Positions 1 through 11,996 of a stretch of 64,000 bases of DNA are shown piece by piece. Origin of the DNA: Reyranella sp. (GTDB lineage: Bacteria > Pseudomonadota > Alphaproteobacteria > Reyranellales > Reyranellaceae); NCBI GenBank assembly GCA_019750135.1, contig JAIEOV010000018.1, positions 1 to 64,000 on the forward strand, written 5' to 3'. Each line of letters opens with the position of its first letter. Position 1 is the stretch's first letter. Position numbers and translations under genes: made by a program. Below the pieces are notes generated by a model. The model did not search any database. It was not told the DNA's origin and saw only the letters and a program-made list of their open reading frames with translations.

Positions 1-4571
<4,571 letters not shown>

Positions 4572-4579
4572 GGCGGTCC

Positions 4580-4762
4580 TCAGTCTGAAAAGAGCTTCCC
4601 GGCCTCGGCCCAGTTCTCTTTCTTGATGTCGGTGATGATGATCTGGACGGCGTCCGGCGTGCAGCCGAGCGCCCGGCAGGTGCCCTCGGTGAGCTCCTTC
4701 GCGAGTTTTCGGCGCTGCTCCGTTGTGCGGCCCTCGAACATCTGGACGTTGATCATCGGCAT
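4580..4762 (-). CDS. 4-oxalocrotonate tautomerase family small protein
   Basis: A 60-residue protein of the 4-oxalocrotonate tautomerase family. The start Met is followed directly by Pro, so Met removal would expose the N-terminal proline used as the catalytic base in this family. The length matches the small single-domain members, which assemble into hexamers. Substrate is unknown; relatives act on 2-hydroxymuconate or halogenated acrylates, or have only promiscuous activity. It lies between the GST gene and gltB with gaps of 17 and 8 bp, so co-transcription with the glutamate synthase genes is likely. The start has an upstream GGGAGAAAC-like ribosome site. Confidence 0.88.
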   Translation of the reverse strand: MPMINVQMFEGRTTEQRRKLAKELTEGTCRALGCTPDAVQIIITDIKKENWAEAGKLFSD

Positions 4763-4779
4763 GGTTGTTTCTCCCTTTG

Positions 4780-5391
4780 TCAGTTCTTGCGGTCGATAAG
4801 GACGTTGCCCGTGTGCTCGGCGACGCGCGCCATCCAGGCATTCACCTGCGGGAAGTTGTCGAGGTTGAAGCCGCCTTCGCCCGCGACGTGGGTGTAGGCG
4901 TAGAGCGTGATGTCCGCGAGACCGTACTGGCCGCCGACGAAGAATTGGTGACGCGCGAGATGCTGCTCCATGACGCCGAGCGCGGCGTAGCCCTTTTCCA
5001 TACGGCCGGGCAGTTCCATCTCCTGCAGCGGCGTCAGCTTGGGCAGGAAGTGCTTCCAGAAACGTACCGTCGCGATGTAGGGCTCGTGGCTGTACTGCTC
5101 GAAGAACATCCATTGCAGCGTCTCGGCCCGCGCCCGGCGGTCGGCCGGCGCGAGCTTCGTGCCCTCGGCCAGGTACCAGATGATGGCGTTCGATTCGAAG
5201 AGGAAGCTGCCGTCCTCCAGCTGCAACGTGGGAATGCGGCCGTTGGGGTTCTTCGCCAGGAACTCCGGTGTGCGCGTCTCGCCCTTCAGGATGTCGCGCT
5301 CGACCAGCGTGTAGGGCAGGCCGAGATGATCCAGCACCAGGCGCACCTTGTAGCCGTTGCCCGATCCCATGAAGTCATAGAGCGTCATCAT
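4780..5391 (-). CDS. Glutathione S-transferase family protein
   Basis: A 203-residue cytosolic GST. The N-terminal thioredoxin fold (residues about 1-80) has SGNGYKVRL after the first strand, a cis-Pro context at GRIPTL (Pro54) and the glutathione-binding ESNAI motif (Glu66-Ser67). An all-helical C-terminal domain follows with the conserved FVGGQYGLADITLYAY segment. Substrate cannot be told from sequence. It starts 5 bp after the gltD stop and runs into the tautomerase gene, so it is embedded in the glutamate synthase transcription unit. Two Met codons are adjacent at the start; either could be used. Confidence 0.92.
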   Translation of the reverse strand: MMTLYDFMGSGNGYKVRLVLDHLGLPYTLVERDILKGETRTPEFLAKNPNGRIPTLQLEDGSFLFESNAIIWYLAEGTKLAPADRRARAETLQWMFFEQYSHEPYIATVRFWKHFLPKLTPLQEMELPGRMEKGYAALGVMEQHLARHQFFVGGQYGLADITLYAYTHVAGEGGFNLDNFPQVNAWMARVAEHTGNVLIDRKN

Positions 5392-5396
5392 CGGCG

Positions 5397-6851
5397 TCAC
5401 TCCGCGGCAACCGCGACCGCGGCAGCGGCCTTCGTAGAAAGATACGTGTGGATACGCTCGGCCGCGTCGCGGCCGTCGCGCACCGCCCAGACGACCAGCG
5501 AAGCGCCGCGCACGATGTCGCCCGCGGCGAACACGCCGTCGAGGTTGGTCATCATGCTCTTCCAGTCGATCTTGAGCGTGCCCCAGCCGGTGACGCCGAG
5601 ATCGGGCGCCTGCAGCATCGCGGGCAGGTCTTCGGGATCGAAGCCCAGCGCCTTCAGCACCAGGTCGGCATGGATGTTGACGTGGCTGTTGGGAATCTCC
5701 TGCGGCGTCTGGCGGCCGGTGGCGTCGGGCATGCCGAGATGAATGCGCACCGCGCGCACGTGGCTGACATGGTCCTTGCCCAGGAAGCCCTGCGGCGAAG
5801 ACAGCCATACGAACTCGACGCCTTCTTCCTCGGCGTGCTTCACCTCGCGCTGCGAGCCCGGCATGTTGGCGCGGTCGCGGCGATAGAGGCACTTCACCGA
5901 CTTGGCGCCCTGGCGCACCGCGGTGCGCACGCAATCCATCGCCGTGTCGCCGCCGCCGATCACCACGACGTTCTTGCCCTTGGCGTTCAGCGTACCGGAG
6001 TCGAAGTCGGCGACCTTGTCGCCGAGCCCGTTGCGGTTGGAGGCCGTGAGGTAGTCGAGCGCGGCCACGATGCCCTTCACGCCGACGCCGGGTGCTGCAA
6101 TGTCGCGCGCCTTGTAGACGCCGGTCGCGATCAGCACGGCGGCGTGGCGGGCGCGCAGCTGCTCCATCGTGACGTCGCGGCCGACGTCGCAGTTCAGCTC
6201 GAAGGCGACCTTGGAGTCGCGCAAGAGCGTCTCGCGCCGCTGCACGATCTCCTTCTCGAGCTTGAAGTTGGGGATGCCATAGATCAGCAGTCCCCCGACC
6301 CGGTCGTAGCGATCGTAGATCGTGACCTGATAGCCCTTGCGCCGCAGCTGCTCGGCGGCAGCGAGGCCGGCAGGCCCGGCGCCGACGATGCCGACGCTTT
6401 CGGGCCGCTCGCGGCGCGGCTTGATCGGCCGCACCCAGCCCTGGTTCCAGGCGGTGTCGGTGATGAACTTCTCGACCGAGCCGATGGTGACCGATTCAAA
6501 GCCCTTCTCGATGACGCAATTGCCTTCGCACAGGCGGTCCTGCGGGCAGATGCGGCCGCAAATCTCCGGGAAGTTGTTGGTCGCCGAAGAGAGCTCGTAG
6601 GCCTCTTCCAGGCGGCCCTCGGCGGTGAGCTTCAGCCAGTCGGGGATGTTGTTGTGCAGCGGACAATGGATCTGACAGAACGGCACGCCGCATTGCGAGC
6701 AGCGCGCCGCCTGCTCGGCCGCCTTCTCCCGCGCGTAGCTCGCGTAGATCTCGTCGAAGTCGCGCCGACGCTCGGCCGCCGGGCGCTTGTCCGGCATGGC
6801 TTGCGGCGTGGCGACGAACTTCAGCATCCTTTCGGACATGACGATATCCAT
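5397..6851 (-). CDS. gltD: Glutamate synthase (NADPH) small subunit
   Basis: FAD- and Fe-S-containing small subunit (484 aa) that takes electrons from NADPH and passes them to GltB. Two cysteine groups ligate the [4Fe-4S] clusters: Cys51/54/59/63 and Cys98/102/108/112. The FAD Rossmann motif VGAGPAG is near residues 156-162 and the NADPH motif VVVIGGGDTAMD lies mid-protein. The C-terminal FAD segment with GVFAAGDIVRG is intact. Length is typical. A second possible start four codons in (MSERMLKF, base 6839) gives a longer leader. First gene of the unit; a dyad and a weak sigma-54-like box lie just upstream. Confidence 0.97.
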   Translation of the reverse strand: MDIVMSERMLKFVATPQAMPDKRPAAERRRDFDEIYASYAREKAAEQAARCSQCGVPFCQIHCPLHNNIPDWLKLTAEGRLEEAYELSSATNNFPEICGRICPQDRLCEGNCVIEKGFESVTIGSVEKFITDTAWNQGWVRPIKPRRERPESVGIVGAGPAGLAAAEQLRRKGYQVTIYDRYDRVGGLLIYGIPNFKLEKEIVQRRETLLRDSKVAFELNCDVGRDVTMEQLRARHAAVLIATGVYKARDIAAPGVGVKGIVAALDYLTASNRNGLGDKVADFDSGTLNAKGKNVVVIGGGDTAMDCVRTAVRQGAKSVKCLYRRDRANMPGSQREVKHAEEEGVEFVWLSSPQGFLGKDHVSHVRAVRIHLGMPDATGRQTPQEIPNSHVNIHADLVLKALGFDPEDLPAMLQAPDLGVTGWGTLKIDWKSMMTNLDGVFAAGDIVRGASLVVWAVRDGRDAAERIHTYLSTKAAAAVAVAAE

Positions 6852-6863
6852 CCAAGCGACTGT

Positions 6864-6892
6864 GTAATTTTATTACGCAAGAAGCGCGCCGA
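6864..6892 (-). promoter_or_regulatory. gltD upstream dyad and weak sigma-54-like box
   Basis: A perfect 5+5 inverted repeat GTAAT-TTT-ATTAC covers 6864-6876, 13-25 bp upstream of the first gltD start. Immediately upstream on the minus strand, GGCGCG-N4-TTGC has the 12-base GG-to-GC distance of a sigma-54 promoter but deviates at other consensus positions, and such GC-rich strings are common here. The AT-rich dyad stands out against the local base composition and may be an operator or a -10 region. Neither assignment is secure. Confidence 0.3.
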
Positions 6893-7072
6893 CCGCGCTA
6901 ATGCTGCGTTGCCGAGGCCAATTGAGCACCCTCAGGAAGATTTTTTCGAAGATCGATTTCTGAGACCATTCCTGTTTCAGCCGTTCGGTCTCTCCGGCTA
7001 AAATTGATTGCAATTCGGTACTAATTACTTTGAGCACAAAAAGTTGCTGATGGATCGCCCTTTTGAGGCGGC

Positions 7073-8026
7073 TCAGGCCGGTGCGTGCTGGTTGTAGCGG
7101 CCGCCGACGCGGAAGCGATCGAGGTAGGTCGGCAGGATGACCTCGGCGGCGGTCGGCACGATGCCGAGGTCGGCCAGGGTCTTGGCGCCACCGCGCACGA
7201 CGTTGTCGCTGGTCAGGAGGTCGACCTGGTCATGGGTCAGCGGCGGCACGGGCAGAAACTCCGCGAACCAGCCGGCGATCTTCATCAGGCCGGCCGGCAC
7301 GCCGATGATGGGCTTGTCTCGGGCGATCTCGCGCAGGACGAGCGCGGCGATCTCGCGGTAGGTGTAAACCTTGGGTCCGCCCAGCTCGAACACGCTCTTG
7401 GCGGTGTCGGGCCGCGCCAGCACGGCGACGGCGGCCGCGCCGACGTCGCCCGCGAACACCGGCTGCACCTTGGCGTGGCCGTTGCCGACGACCGGCACGA
7501 ACGGCGCCTGGGCGGCGATCTTTGCCATGCGGTTGAACATCACGTCGTCGGGTCCGAACACCACACTCGGCCGCAGGATCGTTGCGCTTTCGAAGCCCGC
7601 GATGATGGCGTCCTCGGCATCGACCTTGGAGCGGATGTAGGGGTTCTTCGAGCCGCGGCCGTCGGCGCCGATGCCCGAGACGTGGACCAGGCGCAGAACG
7701 CCCGCGGCGCGCGCGGCCTCGGCGATCGTGCGCGCGCCGTCGACATGGACGGCTTGGTAGCGCTGGCGGCCACGCTGGAAGGGAATGCCCGCAGCATTGA
7801 TCACGGCCTGGCTGCCGGCGACCGCCGCCGCCACCGATTGCGGCATGCGGAGGTTGGCGCGCATCAGCGTAACCTGGCCGACATCGCCTGCCGTCTTGCA
7901 GCGCTCGGCGAGCTCGAGGCGCCGGCAGGCGACCCGCACCAGGTAGCCCTCCTGGGCAAGAGCGCGCACGATGGAACGGCCGACGAAGCCCGAACCGCCG
8001 AAAACCGTGACCTGCTTGATGTTCAT
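7073..8026 (-). CDS. NDUFA9-like NAD(P)-binding protein (atypical SDR)
   Basis: A 317-residue atypical short-chain dehydrogenase of the complex I NDUFA9 subunit-like family. The NAD(P)-binding motif GGSGFVG is at residues 10-16, followed by the family pattern VACRR, NAAGIPF, VHVSGIGAD and a catalytic-site region in which a canonical YxxxK is replaced by YIRSKVDAED. Alphaproteobacterial members are thought to help assemble or stabilise respiratory complex I, though many are annotated only as epimerases. It is monocistronic here, divergent from the tRNA-Leu/rnd unit, with 221 bp to the gltD start. Confidence 0.85.
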   Translation of the reverse strand: MNIKQVTVFGGSGFVGRSIVRALAQEGYLVRVACRRLELAERCKTAGDVGQVTLMRANLRMPQSVAAAVAGSQAVINAAGIPFQRGRQRYQAVHVDGARTIAEAARAAGVLRLVHVSGIGADGRGSKNPYIRSKVDAEDAIIAGFESATILRPSVVFGPDDVMFNRMAKIAAQAPFVPVVGNGHAKVQPVFAGDVGAAAVAVLARPDTAKSVFELGGPKVYTYREIAALVLREIARDKPIIGVPAGLMKIAGWFAEFLPVPPLTHDQVDLLTSDNVVRGGAKTLADLGIVPTAAEVILPTYLDRFRVGGRYNQHAPA

Positions 8027-8118
8027 GGACGGTGCCTATAGCTCATTACCGGCTACGCGCAAGGTTGACATCGGGCCGCCCGGCCCTTAACTCACCGCCC
8101 TCACTGCCCGCATGCCGT

Positions 8119-8203
<85 letters not shown>

Positions 8204-8219
8204 TGCGAGGCACTGAGTA

Positions 8220-8831
8220 ATGACCATCACGCTCCATCGCAGCGACTTGCCGGCCGACTTGGCGTTCGGCTCGGTCGTGGCCGTCGACACCGAGACGATG
8301 GGACTGAATCCCCATCGTGATCGCCTTTGCCTGGTCCAGCTCTCGGCTGGCGACGGCAACGCCCATCTGGTGCAGATTCCGCGCGGGCCCGCAAAGGCGC
8401 CAAGGCTGGCCGCCCTGCTGGCTGACCCCAAGGTCCTGAAACTCTTTCATTTCGGGCGTTTCGACATCGCCACGCTCGAGCATGCGCTCGGCATCCGCTG
8501 CGAGCCGGTCTATTGCACCAAGATCGCAGCCCGCCTGGTCCGCACCTTCACCGACCGCTGGGGCCTGAAAGACCTCTGCAAGGAGCTTCTGGGCATTGAC
8601 TTGTCCAAGCAGCAGCAGACCTCGGACTGGGGTGCCGATACGCTCAGCGAGGAACAAATGGCCTATGCGGCCTCCGATGTGCTTCATTTGCATGCGCTGC
8701 GGGCCAGGCTCGATGCCCTGCTGGAGCGCGAAGGCCGGACCGAGCTCGCCCAGGCCGCCTTCAAGTTCCTGCCGACCCGTGCCCGCCTGGACCTGGCCGG
8801 ATGGCCGGATGTCGATATTTTTGAACACTGA
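8220..8831 (+). CDS. rnd: Ribonuclease D, short form (DEDDy 3'-5' exonuclease)
   Basis: A 203-residue protein containing only the DEDDy 3'-5' exonuclease domain, as is common in alphaproteobacteria; the HRDC domains of the E. coli enzyme are absent. Metal-binding motifs are visible: DTE (Asp23, Glu25), the second-motif Asp82 in FGRFD, and the Tyr149-x3-Asp153 motif YAASD. The family trims tRNA and other RNA 3' ends. It follows tRNA-Leu directly and may share its transcript. The rpoN leader begins right after its stop. Confidence 0.92.
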   Translation: MTITLHRSDLPADLAFGSVVAVDTETMGLNPHRDRLCLVQLSAGDGNAHLVQIPRGPAKAPRLAALLADPKVLKLFHFGRFDIATLEHALGIRCEPVYCTKIAARLVRTFTDRWGLKDLCKELLGIDLSKQQQTSDWGADTLSEEQMAYAASDVLHLHALRARLDALLEREGRTELAQAAFKFLPTRARLDLAGWPDVDIFEH

Positions 8832-8848
8832 GGGGCTTGATCTTGGAC

Positions 8849-8865
8849 TTGGCATGATATTTGCT
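8849..8865 (+). promoter_or_regulatory. Predicted sigma-54 (-24/-12) promoter of rpoN
   Basis: TTGGCATG-ATAT-TTGCT matches the sigma-54 consensus YTGGCACGNNNNTTGCW at every defined position except one (C to T in the -24 box). The invariant GG (8851-8852) and GC (8863-8864) are 12 bases apart, as required. It lies 47 bp upstream of the rpoN start codon on the same strand. Autogenous control of rpoN is known in several rhizobia; use here is inferred. Confidence 0.72.
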
Positions 8866-8911
8866 TAAACCCTGTAACGGGGAGGTCTCAAGACCTTCAG
8901 GGTGGGGGTAC

Positions 8912-10450
8912 ATGCGTATCGGTCCGAGTCTCATCCTGGCTTCGCGCCAGACCCTGGCAATGACGCCACAGCTTCAGCAGGCCATCAAGCTGCTGCAGTT
9001 CTCGCATCTCGAGCTGGCCGCCTTCATCCAGCAGGAACTCGAAAAGAACCCCTTGCTCGCCGAGGGCGCCGGCGACGACGGCCCGACAGCCGAGCAGGAA
9101 GCGCCGATCCTCGACACGCCAACTGACACCGCCGAAGCTTTGGCGGCCGCTGCGCCGGCGCTGGCCGATGCCGACGAGCGCTGGACGCGCGAGCATGCCG
9201 ACCGCGGCGGCGACGGCGCCGCGACCCGTGTCGGACAGCGCGACGATGCACCCGGCGCGCTCGATTTCGTCTCCGAGCGGCCGCGCTCGCTCGCGGTGCA
9301 TGTGCTGGAGCAGATCGAGCTGATGTTCGCCGAGCCGGCCGAGCGGCGCATCGCGCTGAAGCTCGCCGAGGGCCTCGACGAGGCGGGCTACTGCCGTCTC
9401 GATGCGTCTTCTGTCGCCGAAGCCTGCGGCGTCGGCGTCGACGTGATCGAAGCGGTGTGGACGCGGCTGCGCCAGATCGAGCCCGCCGGTCTTTTTGCCC
9501 GCACCGTCGCCGAGTGCCTGGGCGCGCAGCTCGCCGAGCGCAATCGCCTCGATCCGGCGATGAAGGCGCTTTTGGATAATCTCGAGCTGGTGGCCGCGGG
9601 CGAGCTGGGGCAGCTGCGCCGGCGCTGCGGCGTCGATGACGAGGATCTGCGCGAGATGCTCAGCGAGCTTCGCACGCTCGATCCGCGTCCCGGCCAGGCC
9701 TTCGACTTCGAGCCGATCCAGCCGGTTCAGCCCGATCTCTTCCTGCGCCCGGCCAAGGATGCCGACACCGGCCAAGAGGGCTGGCACATCGAGCTCAACA
9801 CCGACGCGCTGCCCAAGGTGCTGGTCGACCGCAACTACCACGCCACCTTGATGAAGGGCGCGCGCGCCAAGACCGATCGCGACTTCGTCGCCGAGCGCTT
9901 CCAGTCGGCCAACTGGCTGGTCAAGACTCTCGAGCAGCGCGCCACCACCATCCTGAAGGTCGCGCGCGAGATCGTGCGCCAGCAGGACGGCTTCTTCCGC
10001 CACGGCGTCAGCGCGCTGAAGCCGCTGGTGTTGCGCGACATCGCCATCGCCACCGAGCTGCACGAGAGCACGGTGAGCCGCGTCACCTCGAACAAGTACA
10101 TCGCCACGCCGCGCGGCATCTTCGAGCTGAAGTACTTCTTCACCTCGGCATTGCCGGCGCGGACTCCGGGTGTCGTCGTATCGTCGGAATCGGTGCGCTC
10201 GCGCATCCGTCATCTGGTCGGCGGCGAGAGCGCCAGTGCGCCGCTGTCGGACGATCGTATCGTCGACCTGCTGAAGGGCGAGGGCATCGAGATCGCGCGC
10301 CGCACGGTCGCCAAGTATCGCGAGGCCATGCGTATCCCGTCGTCGGCTGAGCGTCGCCGGCTCGGTCGCCTCGGCCTGGGCCGCAGCCTGCCGACGACGC
10401 TTCCCGGGGCCGCCATCGCCTCGCAAGCTCTCGCGGGTCCGGCCGACTGA
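8912..10450 (+). CDS. rpoN: RNA polymerase sigma-54 factor RpoN
   Basis: Sigma-54 (512 aa), which directs RNA polymerase to -24/-12 promoters that need an AAA+ activator. Region I is at the N-terminus (SLILASRQTLAMTPQLQQAIK), then an acidic region II, the core-binding domain, a helix-turn-helix around HESTVSRVTSNKY, and the RpoN box ARRTVAKYRE at residues 462-471, which contacts the -24 element. The C-terminus carries roughly 30 extra residues after the usual end. The chosen start has a purine-rich GGTGGGGG ribosome site; an upstream in-frame ATG at 8861 lies inside the predicted promoter and is unlikely. ptsN follows; hpf, often found between the two, is missing. Confidence 0.97.
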   Translation: MRIGPSLILASRQTLAMTPQLQQAIKLLQFSHLELAAFIQQELEKNPLLAEGAGDDGPTAEQEAPILDTPTDTAEALAAAAPALADADERWTREHADRGGDGAATRVGQRDDAPGALDFVSERPRSLAVHVLEQIELMFAEPAERRIALKLAEGLDEAGYCRLDASSVAEACGVGVDVIEAVWTRLRQIEPAGLFARTVAECLGAQLAERNRLDPAMKALLDNLELVAAGELGQLRRRCGVDDEDLREMLSELRTLDPRPGQAFDFEPIQPVQPDLFLRPAKDADTGQEGWHIELNTDALPKVLVDRNYHATLMKGARAKTDRDFVAERFQSANWLVKTLEQRATTILKVAREIVRQQDGFFRHGVSALKPLVLRDIAIATELHESTVSRVTSNKYIATPRGIFELKYFFTSALPARTPGVVVSSESVRSRIRHLVGGESASAPLSDDRIVDLLKGEGIEIARRTVAKYREAMRIPSSAERRRLGRLGLGRSLPTTLPGAAIASQALAGPAD

Positions 10451-10478
10451 GACCGTCCTGGTCGCCTGAAGGAGCGGC

Positions 10479-10513
10479 TTGACCCGACCGGACGAGGCGC
10501 CTATAGGGGCGCC
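10479..10513 (+). promoter_or_regulatory. Sigma-70-type promoter with dyad before ptsN
   Basis: TTGACC (10479-10484), a 17-base spacer, then TATAGG (10502-10507). The -10 hexamer is exactly flanked by the inverted repeat GGCGCC (10496-10501) and GGCGCC (10508-10513), so a dimeric regulator could occlude it. The site is 52 bp upstream of the ptsN start and implies expression of ptsN independent of rpoN. Confidence 0.6.
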
Positions 10514-10565
10514 TTCGCGCGCCGGGCGTGTTTTGGTCCCAGTCCGCTAACCTGTTGGTGACATT

Positions 10566-11036
10566 GTGGAAATTGCCGATTTGCTGACCGGTCCGGATGC
10601 CGTTCTGGCCAGCGTGAAGGCGTCCGGCAAGAAAGCGTTGTTGGCCGAATTGGCGGCCCGTTGCGCGGCCATGCTGAAGCTCGACGAGCGTCGTCTGTTC
10701 GACCGCCTGCTGGAGCGCGAGCGCCTGGGCTCGACCGGCATCGGCGGCGGCATTGCCATCCCGCACGGCCGCATGGCGACGCTCACCGAGCCGCGCGGCC
10801 TGTTTGCCCGGCTCGCCCATCCGATCGATTTCGATTCGATCGACGAGCGGCCGGTCGACATCGTGTTCCTGCTGGTGGCGCCCGAGGGTGCGGGCGCCGA
10901 CCATCTCAAGGCGCTGGCGCGCGTGTCGCGCTTGCTGCGCGACCGCAGTCTTGTCGAGAAGCTGCGCGCCACCGAGAGTGCCGACGCGCTCTACGCCCTG
11001 CTCGTCGAATCAGTCCAGACGCAGAGCGCCGCTTAG
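10566..11036 (+). CDS. ptsN: PTS IIA-like nitrogen regulatory protein (EIIA-Ntr)
   Basis: A 156-residue EIIA-Ntr protein, the terminal phospho-acceptor of the nitrogen phosphotransferase system (PtsP-NPr-EIIA), which regulates potassium and nitrogen/carbon functions rather than transporting sugar. The phosphorylated histidine is His67 in GIAIPHGRM. Start is GTG at 10566. It lies 115 bp downstream of rpoN, a classical linkage, and has its own predicted promoter. A 53-bp palindrome follows 8 bp after the stop and may end its transcript. Confidence 0.94.
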   Translation: MEIADLLTGPDAVLASVKASGKKALLAELAARCAAMLKLDERRLFDRLLERERLGSTGIGGGIAIPHGRMATLTEPRGLFARLAHPIDFDSIDERPVDIVFLLVAPEGAGADHLKALARVSRLLRDRSLVEKLRATESADALYALLVESVQTQSAA

Positions 11037-11044
11037 TTTTTTCT

Positions 11045-11097
11045 GGGAGCGCGGGCCTCCGGCCCGCTCATGAGGCGGGCCAGAGGCCCGCGCTCCC
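11045..11097. repeat. Palindromic repeat family A, copy 1
   Basis: A 53-bp near-perfect palindrome: arms beginning GGGAGCGCGGGCC and ending GGCCCGCGCTCCC around a TCATGA centre. An almost identical copy is at 13750-13802 and a diverged one at 49772-49832. It sits in the 63-bp gap between the convergent ptsN and DUF1150 genes, so it could act as a bidirectional stem-loop terminator, although no T-run follows. Confidence 0.9.
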
Positions 11098-11099
11098 GT

Positions 11100-11324
11100 T
11101 TAGTGAACCAGCGCCGGCTCGAGTTCGTGCTGGCGGATCAACGCCTGAGCGAGCTCGACCGAGGGCGCGGCGGCCATCGGCTTGCCGTCGGCGGAGAAGA
11201 TACCGATCGCATGTGCGCCGTCGGGAAGGTTGATGGCCTTCACATAGGCGATCTGCTGGGCGCCGAGGCTCAGGAACGCTTCGTCGGCGAGGGGCGTGAA
11301 GTTCGAAGTCTGCTCGTTTTCCAT
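11100..11324 (-). CDS. DUF1150 family protein
   Basis: A 74-residue cytoplasmic protein of the alphaproteobacterial DUF1150 family; function unknown. The start has a strong AAGGAGG ribosome site 6 bases upstream. It lies 19 bp downstream of the Hsp20 gene on the same strand. DUF1150 genes are recurrently found next to Hsp20 genes in alphaproteobacteria, so a role linked to the small heat-shock protein is plausible. No catalytic motif or membrane segment is visible. Confidence 0.85.
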   Translation of the reverse strand: MENEQTSNFTPLADEAFLSLGAQQIAYVKAINLPDGAHAIGIFSADGKPMAAAPSVELAQALIRQHELEPALVH

Positions 11325-11343
11325 GGCTACCTCCTTGGCAGCG

Positions 11344-11805
11344 TCAGCGCGCACGGCGCGCGGTGATGTCGATTGTGTTGCCGGTACCGTTGCCGGCATC
11401 GCCGGCCTCGATGCGGATCCTGCGAATGCGTGGCTCCTGGAGCGGCCGCACGAGGTCGATCGACAGCAGCCCGTTGTCCAGCCGCGCACCGGTGACCTCG
11501 ATACCCTCGGCGAGCATGAAGGCGCGCTGGAACTGGCGTGCCGCGATGCCGCGATGAAGGAAGACGCGATCGCCGTCGTCGGTCTGCTTGCCTCGCACCG
11601 TGAGCTGGCTTTCCACCAGCTCGATGACGAGGTCGTCGGACGTGAAGCCCGCAACGGCAAGGGTGATGCGCAAGCCGTTCTCGCCGATCCGCTCGATATT
11701 GTAGGGCGGATAGCCCTCTGCGCTCTTGGCCAACCGGTCGAGCGTACGCTCGAGCTGGTCGAATCCCAGCAGCAGGGGCGAGTTGAACATCGACACACGG
11801 CTCAT
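11344..11805 (-). CDS. Small heat-shock protein, Hsp20/alpha-crystallin family
   Basis: A 153-residue Hsp20 (IbpA-like) ATP-independent holdase chaperone. The alpha-crystallin domain spans about residues 35-125, beginning with YNIERIGENGLRITLAVAGF and containing the GxLxIxL-type motif as NGLLSIDL. Short N- and C-terminal arms are present, the latter variant. The GGAGGG ribosome site lies inside a small hairpin, and a near-consensus sigma-32 promoter lies upstream, so heat control at both transcription and translation is suggested. It forms a two-gene unit with DUF1150. Confidence 0.93.
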   Translation of the reverse strand: MSRVSMFNSPLLLGFDQLERTLDRLAKSAEGYPPYNIERIGENGLRITLAVAGFTSDDLVIELVESQLTVRGKQTDDGDRVFLHRGIAARQFQRAFMLAEGIEVTGARLDNGLLSIDLVRPLQEPRIRRIRIEAGDAGNGTGNTIDITARRAR

Positions 11806-11812
11806 AAGAACC

Positions 11813-11825
11813 CTCCTCCGAGGAG
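11813..11825 (-). promoter_or_regulatory. Hairpin masking the hsp20 ribosome site (candidate RNA thermometer)
   Basis: On the minus strand CTCCT-CGG-AGGAG forms a 5-bp stem with a 3-base loop whose 3' arm is the Shine-Dalgarno sequence, ending 7 bases before the hsp20 ATG. Small heat-shock genes of rhizobia use ROSE-type thermometers that pair the ribosome site in this way. This stem is much shorter than a ROSE element, so function is an inference. Confidence 0.45.
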
Positions 11826-11867
11826 CGAGCGTCCAGGAATCCATTAAGGCATTCCCTTGCGGTGAAT

Positions 11868-11893
11868 CTGGGGTGCCGGGAACGCGGTTCAAG
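11868..11893 (-). promoter_or_regulatory. Predicted sigma-32 (RpoH) promoter of hsp20-DUF1150
   Basis: On the minus strand CTTGAA (11893-11888), a 14-base spacer, then CCCCAG (11873-11868) matches the heat-shock consensus CTTGAA-N11-15-CCCCAT at 11 of 12 positions. It lies about 63 bp upstream of the hsp20 start codon. Confidence 0.72.
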
Positions 11894-11996
11894 GGTGCTT
11901 GCCGCGGCCATCGCCAGCGCGGTCCGGGTGGGCTAAAATAGCCATACCCCTCAACTGCCCGGTGGAAAATGCCGGCGGGCCAAAGAACAGAAGCAA

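Noticed and set aside
6876..6892. Firm sigma-54 promoter for gltD
   Set aside because: Spacing fits but several consensus positions do not, and GGCGCG strings are frequent in this genome; kept only as a weak site.
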